Positions 1 through 5,043 of a stretch of DNA of 5,043 bases are shown one piece after another. How positions within the stretch are numbered: the first letter of the stretch is position 1; each line of letters starts with the position of its first letter. The translations under genes and the position numbers were made by a program. Location of the stretch: the NCBI GenBank assembly GCA_027011725.1, contig JALUZQ010000265.1, positions 1 to 5,043 on the forward strand. The letters run 5' to 3'. This DNA comes from Sulfurimonas sp. Lineage in GTDB: Bacteria; Campylobacterota; Campylobacteria; Campylobacterales; Sulfurimonadaceae. The notes below the pieces were generated by a model, which worked only from the letters and a program-made list of their open reading frames with translations, had not been told where the DNA came from and searched no databases.

Positions 1-1
1 T

Positions 2-712
2 GTGGTTGTGTTTGGCGGTGGGCTTGATCCTGCAGATATGGTAAAAGAGGGGCGTGTAGAAGAGCTTGGCAATATGTTTAGAGATCCAAAGCCTTTTATA
101 GAGTTTGTACTCGATGAGATACTCTCTCTTTACAACCTGCAAGACCCAAAAGCAAAAGAGGCGTGTATGCAAGAGGGCATTGCCTACTTAAAAACACTCT
201 CCCCGATTTTGCAAGAGGAGTACAAAACCTACCTCGCTTCGCGTCTTGGCGGTTTGGGAGTTTCACCCTCACTGCTGCGTTTAAATACCCAAACGCAGCC
301 AAATGTGCAAAATGCCCCACTGATGCAAAAGAATACACACCGCGATATGTGGGAACTCTCTTTGATAAAAACGATTTTGGAAAAGCCGGAGTTCATCGAA
401 AATGTTTTGGATGTCATAGATCCTTCACTTTTACAGTTTCACTCAAGAGAATTCTCAGCAGCACTCGCTTCAAAGTTCGATGACCCTGAACTGATGGCAA
501 TAATGGTCGATGAGAGCATCGTCGCACTCAAAGATGAAGATGCACTAAACGCAGAGCTGTGTGCATTTTTGACAAAGTACTATGAGCGAGAGCTTAAAAA
601 GATAAATATTACACGCGACATCAGCTTTGAGCAAAAAGCATTTTACATTAGAAAGTTTCGAGATAAGATAGCAAAACTCAAACGTGGAGAACTTGTAACG
701 CTAAGTAATTAA
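2..712 (+). CDS. dnaG: DNA primase DnaG, C-terminal part (5' end outside window)
   Basis: This is the C-terminal 236 residues of the replicative primase, which makes RNA primers for leading- and lagging-strand synthesis and is recruited to the fork by the DnaB helicase. The reading frame is open to the left edge, so the first GTG at position 2 is an internal valine codon and not a start. Residues 4-14 (FGGGLDPADMV), followed by a charged helix, match the end of the TOPRIM catalytic core of bacterial primases, where a G-x-DP-x-x-x-[VI] pattern is usual. Residues from about 108 to the end (starting HRDMWELSLIKTIL) look like the helical DnaB-binding domain. Bacterial DnaG is usually about 550-600 aa, so roughly 60% of the gene lies upstream; the zinc-binding domain and the catalytic Glu/Asp residues cannot be checked here. 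The gene ends in TAA and converges on the lipoprotein gene 30 bp downstream. The assignment rests on motif recognition without a search. Confidence 0.88.
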   Translation: MVVFGGGLDPADMVKEGRVEELGNMFRDPKPFIEFVLDEILSLYNLQDPKAKEACMQEGIAYLKTLSPILQEEYKTYLASRLGGLGVSPSLLRLNTQTQPNVQNAPLMQKNTHRDMWELSLIKTILEKPEFIENVLDVIDPSLLQFHSREFSAALASKFDDPELMAIMVDESIVALKDEDALNAELCAFLTKYYERELKKINITRDISFEQKAFYIRKFRDKIAKLKRGELVTLSN

Positions 713-723
713 CGTTACAAGTT
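690..723. terminator. Inverted repeat over the dnaG stop, possible bidirectional terminator
   Basis: AACTTGTAACG at 690-700 is the exact reverse complement of CGTTACAAGTT at 713-723, with a 12-nt spacer that contains the dnaG stop codon. It sits between two converging genes, a common place for a shared terminator. Neither strand has a clear U-tract after the stem, so this is not a textbook intrinsic terminator. It could also be a 3'-end stabilising hairpin or a protein-binding palindrome. Confidence 0.4.
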
Positions 724-742
724 GAAAATGAGAATATAATAC

Positions 743-2626
743 TTAGTTTGGCATTTTATCTATGCTGTCACTTGTATTAATGTCACCTGTTGCTGTTTGA
801 CCAAAGAGTTCTACAGAGACAACATTTGGTGTAGCTACTGTTGTTAACGGCATTGAGAACTCTATGACACTCCCTTTAGCTTCTATTCCTCCGGCGTTAC
901 TGAGTTGCGTAGAGTTGGTATCTAAAAAGGAGATGTTGTTGTCACTAAATTGCAGTGTCTCATTACTCTCAAATGAGATACGAAGATAGTAACTCTCGTT
1001 GAGATCTTCTGCATATTCAAGCATGCCAAAGTACTGTGTTGGTGTTGTTGTTTGGCTGTAGTAGAGTAGGTCACCGTTTGTGCTACTGTTATCATCAGCT
1101 GCATCGTTTAAAATTCTTAGAGATGTAGGCCAGTCATCAGGAGAGCCATCTATCATCATAAAATCTGCAGGACGAATTGCTTCCATAAAGAGTACCTTTG
1201 GTGCTCCAATAGCGACAGTAGATTTAACGCTAATTGTTCCATCTTCTGCAAGTTCACCATAAAAGTGTGCCTGATCACTGAGTCTGACTCCTTCTACAAC
1301 AAAACTGCCTCCTGCAAGAACAGTATATTTTTGTATATCATAACCATCTTCAGGTACTATTTTTGTCCCAGAGCGGGTAAGGACATTATATTTGTAAAAA
1401 CCGTTGGCTCCAATATCTTTAAGTTGGCCAAAAACGTAAATATCAGTATTGCTAATTACATAATTTTTCATTCCCTCTAAGGTGAAGATCTCTCGGATTG
1501 AATCTGCATGGTGAAATACAGTTCCTTTCGCTGGATCAATTTCTTCAATTGCAAAAGAAGAATCGACCTCCTTTGTCATGTAAAAAAGTTTTCCACCAAT
1601 GATGTGTCTCTCTCTTGCCCAAGGTGCAAAAGAAGCGTTTGTATCAGCAGTTTCCGTTAATACAGGTTCTTTGTTTTGATTATATGAAATATTGTACCAA
1701 CTTACATTCTGGTCGTTATCATGTCCTACGGTCGTATAGACTTTATCATCGAGTCCTATAATCCAGGACGGTTCAAGTTCAGATGAAACTTGAGTGTTTA
1801 TATTGTAAAGTGTACCTGTTGAGATTGAAAGATAACGTACGGGTAGGTCTTGTGAACCATTCCATCCTCCAAAGACGATGAACTCACCTGTTTTATCAAC
1901 CATCCATCGCGTGTCACCTCCAAGAGAGTATGCACTTGGAATCTCAGTAACAGTTAATGTACTGTTACCCAATGTAGAGGTATCTATTTTGTATATAGAT
2001 GCTTTTGTACCTTCTGTATTCATATGATTTACATAAAAATTATTTTCTTTGTCCCACTGTATAGAAGGATGAGCTTCCCACACTTCTTCATTATCAATAG
2101 TTGTAGTCTTTTGCGCATTATAGACAACATCAGCTGCACCATAAGCAAAACCTGTATTTTTATGCACAAGATACGGAATGGCATGTTCGCCTGCGCTAGA
2201 ACCTGCGATTTTCAGCCATAGAACAAGATAAAGGCTGTTTAGATCTTGTATGAGTACGGGTTGCACAGAAGCACGTGGGAGTTCATTTCCATCTTTATCT
2301 TCAATAGCAACGCGCTCTAGCCTTCCATCATTTGTAATTTTATAAATACTGTTTGGGTCAAGGTCAACTGCTGCAGCTGTCTTTTCAATGCTTTGTGTTG
2401 TCAATGCTTCTGCGTTAAGCGTAGCAGATGAACTACTCTGTGAACTTCCCCCTGTGATGTAAATCCCCTCTGCCCCGCTTAAATCAAGAGCACGTACTTT
2501 ACTTGCATAATCGATAGATGATCCTCCATCTCCTGATGAAGAACCACCGCCACCACCACAGCCACTACTAAAAATCATTAGTAAAATAAAGACAAACAAC
2601 TGTCCTAAAAATTTTGTTCCTTTCAT
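743..2626 (-). CDS. Large secreted lipoprotein with C-terminal CBM9/DOMON-like segment
   Basis: A 627-aa predicted lipoprotein of unknown function. Residues 2-5 include two lysines, residues 6-19 are a hydrophobic export segment, and FSSGC at 19-23 fits a permissive lipobox with Cys23 as the lipidated residue (the usual Leu at -3 is Ser here). Cys23 is the only cysteine in the protein, as expected for a lipid anchor. A flexible Gly/Ser linker follows (about 24-37). The body (about 60-480) is rich in short beta-strand-like blocks with Gly, Trp and Asp turns, for example WMVDKTGEFIVFGGW, which suggests a beta-propeller-like fold (inference). IDGSPDDWP at 492-500 is the hallmark start of CBM9-like or DOMON-like domains, so the last 130 residues may bind a sugar, heme or another ligand. 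The ATG has an upstream AAAAAGGGG (minus strand of 2635-2643) at 8 nt spacing. It is transcribed convergently with dnaG and divergently from the PP-loop gene. Its location at the outer membrane or periplasmic face is inferred. Confidence 0.85.
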   Translation of the reverse strand: MKGTKFLGQLFVFILLMIFSSGCGGGGGSSSGDGGSSIDYASKVRALDLSGAEGIYITGGSSQSSSSATLNAEALTTQSIEKTAAAVDLDPNSIYKITNDGRLERVAIEDKDGNELPRASVQPVLIQDLNSLYLVLWLKIAGSSAGEHAIPYLVHKNTGFAYGAADVVYNAQKTTTIDNEEVWEAHPSIQWDKENNFYVNHMNTEGTKASIYKIDTSTLGNSTLTVTEIPSAYSLGGDTRWMVDKTGEFIVFGGWNGSQDLPVRYLSISTGTLYNINTQVSSELEPSWIIGLDDKVYTTVGHDNDQNVSWYNISYNQNKEPVLTETADTNASFAPWARERHIIGGKLFYMTKEVDSSFAIEEIDPAKGTVFHHADSIREIFTLEGMKNYVISNTDIYVFGQLKDIGANGFYKYNVLTRSGTKIVPEDGYDIQKYTVLAGGSFVVEGVRLSDQAHFYGELAEDGTISVKSTVAIGAPKVLFMEAIRPADFMMIDGSPDDWPTSLRILNDAADDNSSTNGDLLYYSQTTTPTQYFGMLEYAEDLNESYYLRISFESNETLQFSDNNISFLDTNSTQLSNAGGIEAKGSVIEFSMPLTTVATPNVVSVELFGQTATGDINTSDSIDKMPN

Positions 2627-2634
2627 TATAAAAA

Positions 2635-2643
2635 CCCCTTTTT
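2635..2643 (-). promoter_or_regulatory. Ribosome binding site of the lipoprotein gene
   Basis: The minus strand reads AAAAAGGGG here, ending 8 nt before the ATG at 2626. It supports that start, as does the immediate N-terminal signal sequence. I found no convincing minus-strand promoter upstream. Confidence 0.6.
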
Positions 2644-2743
2644 GTTGTGTTTAGAGTGATATTAGCTACCACAGCTATATGCTATTTTCCCTTGAATGAG
2701 CTTATAATCTACTGAATTTTGCTGAAGGCTTTCGTCGCGAATG

Positions 2744-2752
2744 TGATATAAT
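2744..2752 (+). promoter_or_regulatory. Extended -10 promoter of the PP-loop gene
   Basis: TGATATAAT is a perfect extended -10 element (TGn plus TATAAT at 2747-2752). No TTGACA-like hexamer lies about 17 bp upstream, which fits housekeeping promoters in Campylobacterota, where the -35 box is poorly conserved. Transcription would start near 2759 and give a leader of about 59 nt. A second TATAAT at 2703-2708 lacks the TGn extension and is a weaker candidate. Confidence 0.65.
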
Positions 2753-2778
2753 TGCATAAAATTAAAAGAGGTAAACTG

Positions 2779-2793
2779 GCAGAGAAACTCTGC
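2779..2793 (+). promoter_or_regulatory. Small hairpin in the 5' leader of the PP-loop gene
   Basis: GCAGAG (2779-2784) and CTCTGC (2788-2793) form a perfect 6-bp stem with an AAA loop, optionally extended by pairing of 2775-2777 with 2797-2799. An alternative pairing of GGCA (2778-2781) with TGCC (2799-2802) is possible. It lies 15 nt before the ribosome binding site. I cannot assign it to a known riboswitch class; it may only stabilise the leader. Confidence 0.3.
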
Positions 2794-2807
2794 TCTAGTG
2801 CCTTAAC

Positions 2808-2812
2808 AAGGA
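2808..2812 (+). promoter_or_regulatory. Ribosome binding site deciding the PP-loop gene start
   Basis: AAGGA lies 5 nt before the ATG at 2818. This fixes the start there and not at an in-frame TTG at 2752, which overlaps the -10 element and so would precede the expected transcription start. Confidence 0.75.
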
Positions 2813-2817
2813 AACAA

Positions 2818-3795
2818 ATGAAAGCAATAGCACTTTTTAGCGGGGGTCTTGACTCTACACTGGCGATGAAACTTATCATTGACCAAGGCATAGAAGTTTT
2901 GGCGATCAACATTAACACAGGTTTTGGAAGTACAAAAGACAGACGTGAGCATATGCAAAGTATGTGTGATCAAGTCGGTGCAGAGTTTAAGATCATCGAT
3001 ATTCAAAGCGAATACCTCCAAGATGTTCTTTTTGATCCAAAACACGGCTATGGAAAACATTTTAATCCTTGTATAGATTGTCATGCGAAGATGTTCGCTG
3101 TGGCAAAACGCATTATGGAAGCAGAGGGTGCTTCATTTTTAATTAGTGGTGAGGTTATGGGACAGCGCCCTATGAGCCAAAACAAAGATGCACTGCAGAC
3201 TGTTTTAAATGAGAGTAATTGTGATGGACTGCTCCTGCGCCCACTTTCGGCAAAAAAACTCGCTCCTACCATTGCTGAGCAAAATGGCTGGGTAGATAGA
3301 GAAAAACTCGAAGGCATCACGGGAAGAAGTCGTGACAGACAACTTGAACTTGCACGCGAGATAGGACTTGAAGATTTTGAATCTCCAGGCGGCGGATGCC
3401 TTTTGACAGATGATAACTTTGGGAAGAAGATGTTTGACTTTATAAAATACGATACATTTGAGGTTAAAGATATTCCGGTTATGAAATATGGACGACATTT
3501 TCGTCTCAAAGACGGGGCAAAGTTTGTTGTAGGTCGCAACAAAGAGGAGAACGAGCATCTTCAAAATATTGAAAATGACAAATATTACCACCTAAAGACT
3601 GTAGGTATTCCGGGTCCACATGGACTTTTAAGCAAAAATGCTACAGACGAAGAGAAAGAGTTTGCTGCAAAAGCAATGCTTACCTATACAAAAGCAAAGC
3701 CGGATGAGAGCTTTAGTGTTGCGTTTGATGGCGAAGAAGTTACAGCAAGTGCATTTGATTCACGGGATGTGATGAAACCATACACTATTCAATAA
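2818..3795 (+). CDS. PP-loop tRNA thiouridylase-like ATPase with C-terminal NFACT-R-like domain
   Basis: A 325-aa protein that probably activates a tRNA base with ATP for sulfur insertion. The start is set by AAGGA 5 nt upstream, and the protein then begins directly with the PP-loop: SGGLDS at residues 8-13. Residues 81-93 (HFNPCIDCHAKMF) resemble the NPC-x-x-C segment of MnmA-type 2-thiouridylases. A further Cys sits in SPGGGCLLTD (189-198). Cys85, Cys88 and Cys194 thus form a CxxC-plus-distal-Cys set like that which holds a [4Fe-4S] cluster in TtcA/TtuA-type thiolases; alternatively they carry persulfide. There is no THUMP domain, so it is not classical ThiI, and it is shorter than and different from full MnmA. 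The C-terminal part (about 215-325), with FVVGRNKEENEHL at 236-248 and GIPGPHGLL at 263-271, resembles the NFACT-R (DUF814) RNA-binding domain. Databases often name such proteins as thiouridylate methyltransferases, a name the sequence does not support. The exact tRNA position modified is unknown. Confidence 0.85.
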   Translation: MKAIALFSGGLDSTLAMKLIIDQGIEVLAININTGFGSTKDRREHMQSMCDQVGAEFKIIDIQSEYLQDVLFDPKHGYGKHFNPCIDCHAKMFAVAKRIMEAEGASFLISGEVMGQRPMSQNKDALQTVLNESNCDGLLLRPLSAKKLAPTIAEQNGWVDREKLEGITGRSRDRQLELAREIGLEDFESPGGGCLLTDDNFGKKMFDFIKYDTFEVKDIPVMKYGRHFRLKDGAKFVVGRNKEENEHLQNIENDKYYHLKTVGIPGPHGLLSKNATDEEKEFAAKAMLTYTKAKPDESFSVAFDGEEVTASAFDSRDVMKPYTIQ

Positions 3796-3801
3796 TTTTT
3801 T

Positions 3802-3810
3802 TGTTATACT
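3802..3810 (+). promoter_or_regulatory. Extended -10 promoter of the GGDEF-like gene
   Basis: TGTTATACT is an extended -10 element (TGn plus TATACT at 3805-3810), preceded by a run of seven T residues at 3796-3802. T-rich DNA in place of a -35 box is usual in Campylobacterota. Transcription would begin near 3817, giving a leader of about 26 nt, so the downstream gene need not depend on read-through from the PP-loop gene. Confidence 0.55.
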
Positions 3811-3842
3811 AAATGTAAGATTTTATTTAATAAGGTGAGATT

Positions 3843-4262
3843 ATGGCAGGAATACACTTCTCTTTTGATAACTTTAAACAGTTAATGCAACTCAATATTG
3901 GTATATCTAACCGTCTGGATGAGAATCGTGCGGAGAGTTTTACACTGTTATATTGTAATTTTGAAGGCATTTCTAGTGAAGTTATTGACAACTCGTTGCT
4001 AGATATTTTAAGAACTTCAGACTCTATTGTAAATCATGAGGGTGACTACTTTTTTGTACTTCCATATACAGATAAATATGGTGCAGAGATAGTTAAAAAG
4101 ATGTTCGATGAGTTCTTTGAGAAGTATCTTGACTTTTTTATGCTCTCTTATCCTGCCGATGGAGAGACAGCTGAGGAACTTTTCTCAACAATGCAAGACA
4201 GCGTCAGTACCTTTTATAAAAAAGATCTCACTTGTCTTGACAGATTTGCCAAGCAGTACTAA
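3843..4262 (+). CDS. Small degenerate GGDEF-like protein
   Basis: A 139-aa cytoplasmic protein without signal peptide or membrane segment. The ATG has AAGGTGAG at 3832-3839 just upstream. I do not recognise a named family, but the order of motifs follows a GGDEF (diguanylate cyclase) domain. FTLLYCNFEG (33-42) sits where the first strand and its metal-binding Asp would be. LRTSDSIVNHEGDYFFVLP (56-74) sits at the signature strand, with HEGDYF replacing GGDEF. YTDKYGAEIVKKM (75-87) matches the following helix. FMLSYPADGETAEELF (99-114) matches the late strand and helix with the typical YP-x-DG-x-x-x-EEL pattern. The catalytic Glu and the usual metal-binding Asp residues are absent, so it is unlikely to make c-di-GMP; it might bind a nucleotide or act as a scaffold (inference). 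It is 47 bp downstream of the PP-loop gene but has its own promoter candidate. Its last 4 bp overlap the convergent small gene. Confidence 0.8.
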   Translation: MAGIHFSFDNFKQLMQLNIGISNRLDENRAESFTLLYCNFEGISSEVIDNSLLDILRTSDSIVNHEGDYFFVLPYTDKYGAEIVKKMFDEFFEKYLDFFMLSYPADGETAEELFSTMQDSVSTFYKKDLTCLDRFAKQY

Positions 4263-4477
4263 AAGCCTTTTTTTTCAAACTTGTAATATTTAGAGTTTCT
4301 ATAAAAGGAGATTGCCTCGGCAATCTTCTGTTCGTTATATACCTTCTTATCACATACCCATCTACATTTTATTTTTGGATTATTCATCGCTTCTTTGTTT
4401 GATTTTGAGAGTTTTGTCTCATAAATATGTTCACAAAAGAGCGATATGGGCAAGAGTAAAAGCAGTATCTTTTTCAT
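4259..4477 (-). CDS. Small exported protein with CxxxC pair
   Basis: A 72-aa predicted secreted protein of unknown function. MKKILLLLLPISLFC at the N-terminus has two lysines and a short hydrophobic core, typical of a Sec signal peptide; cleavage most likely falls near residue 15, before EHIYET. The -1 residue would be Cys, but Phe at the next position upstream rules out a normal lipobox. The mature part (about 57 residues) is lysine-rich, with CRWVC near the middle (CxxxC) that could form a disulfide or bind a metal or heme-like ligand. The frame stays open upstream to an ATG at 4591, but that part would precede the signal peptide and overlap fliK, so the internal ATG is chosen. No strong ribosome binding site precedes it, which lowers confidence. 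A TATATT (minus strand of 4522-4527) is a weak -10 candidate. The stop codon overlaps that of the convergent GGDEF-like gene. If not a gene, this would be an approximately 300-bp non-coding stretch. Confidence 0.6.
   Translation of the reverse strand: MKKILLLLLPISLFCEHIYETKLSKSNKEAMNNPKIKCRWVCDKKVYNEQKIAEAISFYRNSKYYKFEKKGF
4306..4329. terminator. Strong hairpin downstream of the GGDEF-like gene
   Basis: AGGAGATTGCC (4306-4316) and GGCAATCTTCT (4319-4329) pair over 11 positions with one G-U, the innermost pair opening to give a 4-nt loop. On the plus strand it lies 44 nt after the GGDEF-like stop and is followed by a modest T-rich stretch, so it could end that transcript. It is also inside the small minus-strand gene, where it would encode part of a helix. 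The T-tract is weak for an intrinsic terminator. Confidence 0.35.
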
Positions 4478-4515
4478 CCAAGCACTATCGGCAAAATCAC
4501 TAATAGATTTAGCAG

Positions 4516-4531
4516 TGGAACAATATATGCT
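4516..4531 (+). promoter_or_regulatory. Sigma-54 (RpoN) -24/-12 promoter of fliK
   Basis: TGGAACAATATATGCT has the invariant GG (4517-4518) and GC (4529-4530) exactly 10 nt apart, and TGGAAC matches the -24 element common in Campylobacter and Helicobacter flagellar promoters; the -12 side is ATGC instead of TTGC. Transcription would start near 4542, about 40 nt before the fliK start. Rod and hook genes in this phylum are commonly RpoN-dependent. A sigma-70 extended -10 reading of TGCTATATT (4528-4536) overlaps it and is an alternative. Confidence 0.65.
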
Positions 4532-4570
4532 ATATTTTATGAAATATTTCTGTACCTGTAGAATATGTTT

Positions 4571-4575
4571 AGGAG
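4571..4575 (+). promoter_or_regulatory. Ribosome binding site of fliK
   Basis: AGGAG precedes two adjacent ATG codons at 4579 and 4582. Spacing is 3 nt to the first and 6 nt to the second, so the second is the better start. Confidence 0.7.
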
Positions 4576-4581
4576 AAAATG

Positions 4582-5043
4582 ATGATTGCACTCGATATCA
4601 AACAGCAAAACTCGACTGAGGTATCACCTCTTTCATTGTCACTAAAAGATGAAAAGCCTGTACTCTCATTTGCTTCTCTTCTAAACGCAGCAGAAGTGCC
4701 AAAAACAGATGAAAAAGCAGTGCCTAAGGGTTTGCTTTTAGCACTTGAAAATGAGCAAGAGAGTCCTTCTTCTGAAGATAAAAAGGGTGTCAAGAGTGAT
4801 ATAGTAAGCCTTTTAAAGACGCAAAAGAGTGAAGAGTTAAAAGAAGTTGATGATTTTGTAGAACTCAATCCAAAACTAACAGCTTCAATGAGTGTGAACG
4901 AGTTAAAAACACTCATTGTCAAAGCGAAGAGTTATATAAAATCGCAAATAACACAGAGTGAGGGTTTTAAAAAGCAAGAGATTGCCTCTTTACCAAAAAC
5001 ACTTAAGGGTTTAGCACAGGTCGCAAAGAAAATAGGTATAGAT
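4582..5043 (+). CDS. fliK: Flagellar hook-length control protein FliK, N-terminal part (3' end outside window)
   Basis: The first 154 residues of a protein open to the window end. It reads like the FliK proteins of Sulfurimonas and relatives. FliK is exported by the flagellar type III apparatus, measures hook length and switches the export gate from hook to filament substrates. Visible here are an N-terminal start MIALDI with no Sec signal, a FASLL motif at 30-34, a long Lys/Glu/Ser-rich, probably disordered stretch (about 36-92), a helical block from ELNPKL (94-99) through VNELKTLIVKAKSYIK (105-120), and LPKTLKGLAQVAKKIGID (137-154), which I recall as typical of this epsilonproteobacterial group. 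The conserved C-terminal switch domain lies beyond the window, so it could not be checked. A sigma-54-type promoter and strong AGGAG upstream fit a hook-stage flagellar gene. Translation could start one codon earlier at 4579. flgD and flgE often follow fliK in relatives (knowledge, not seen). Confidence 0.72.
   Translation, partial: MIALDIKQQNSTEVSPLSLSLKDEKPVLSFASLLNAAEVPKTDEKAVPKGLLLALENEQESPSSEDKKGVKSDIVSLLKTQKSEELKEVDDFVELNPKLTASMSVNELKTLIVKAKSYIKSQITQSEGFKKQEIASLPKTLKGLAQVAKKIGID

Noticed and set aside
163..483. 106-aa plus-strand frame inside dnaG
   Set aside because: Overlaps the dnaG frame fully and shows no coherent motifs.
2661..2680. Short inverted repeat TAGCT/AGCTA in the divergent intergenic region
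   Set aside because: Only 5 bp in A/T-rich DNA; too likely by chance to call an operator.
2752..2817. In-frame upstream extension of the PP-loop gene from TTG at 2752
   Set aside because: It overlaps the perfect extended -10 element, the extra 22 residues match nothing in the family, and AAGGA sits correctly before the ATG at 2818.
3081..3542. 153-aa open frame on the minus strand
   Set aside because: Antisense to the well-supported PP-loop gene; Ser/Pro-rich low-complexity composition typical of a shadow frame.
3793..3803. T-tract right after the PP-loop gene stop as an intrinsic terminator
   Set aside because: No stem-loop precedes the seven T residues; it fits better as the T-rich region upstream of the next -10 element.
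4478..4591. N-terminal extension of the small exported protein to ATG 4591
   Set aside because: It would place 38 residues before a clean signal peptide and overlap the fliK start and its promoter.
4569..4922. 117-aa open frame on the minus strand
   Set aside because: Antisense to the fliK start; Ser/Phe-rich composition is the complement of the Lys/Glu/Ser-rich FliK region.
1..5043. Defence system, mobile element or CRISPR array
   Set aside because: No repeat-spacer pattern, transposase, integrase, toxin-antitoxin or nuclease motif is visible; the content is ordinary core-genome material.

Overview
The window looks like chromosomal DNA from a Sulfurimonas-like member of the Campylobacterota (Epsilonproteobacteria). 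This rests on low GC with A/T-rich codon choice, compact genes, extended -10 promoters without a clear -35 box, a GG-N10-GC sigma-54-type site before a flagellar gene, and protein sequences that read like Sulfurimonas homologues. The genus is my inference from sequence style; no search was run. I see no CRISPR array, transposon, integrase, tRNA or rRNA.

Left part (1-2640): the C-terminal part of DNA primase (dnaG, +), cut by the window edge, converges on a large minus-strand lipoprotein gene (627 aa). A perfect 11-bp inverted repeat lies over the dnaG stop, between the two genes. The lipoprotein has a Gly/Ser-rich linker, a repetitive beta-rich body and a C-terminal segment resembling CBM9/DOMON-like sugar- or ligand-binding domains.

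Middle (2641-4262): a divergent intergenic region with a perfect extended -10 element leads to a PP-loop ATPase related to tRNA thiouridylases. It carries a CxxC plus a distal Cys, and its C-terminal domain resembles NFACT-R. A second extended -10 element lies between this gene and a 139-aa protein that I read as a stand-alone, degenerate GGDEF-like domain lacking the catalytic motif.

Right part (4259-5043): a 72-aa minus-strand gene for a small exported protein with a CxxxC pair overlaps the end of the GGDEF-like gene by 4 bp, tail to tail. Divergent from it is the start of a flagellar hook-length control protein (fliK), preceded by a good -24/-12 sigma-54 promoter and a strong ribosome binding site; it runs off the window end.

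The genes do not form one operon or pathway. They are separate transcription units for replication, tRNA or RNA maintenance, the cell envelope, possible signalling and motility. The most interesting items are the PP-loop/NFACT-R fusion, the degenerate GGDEF-like protein and the small exported CxxxC protein.
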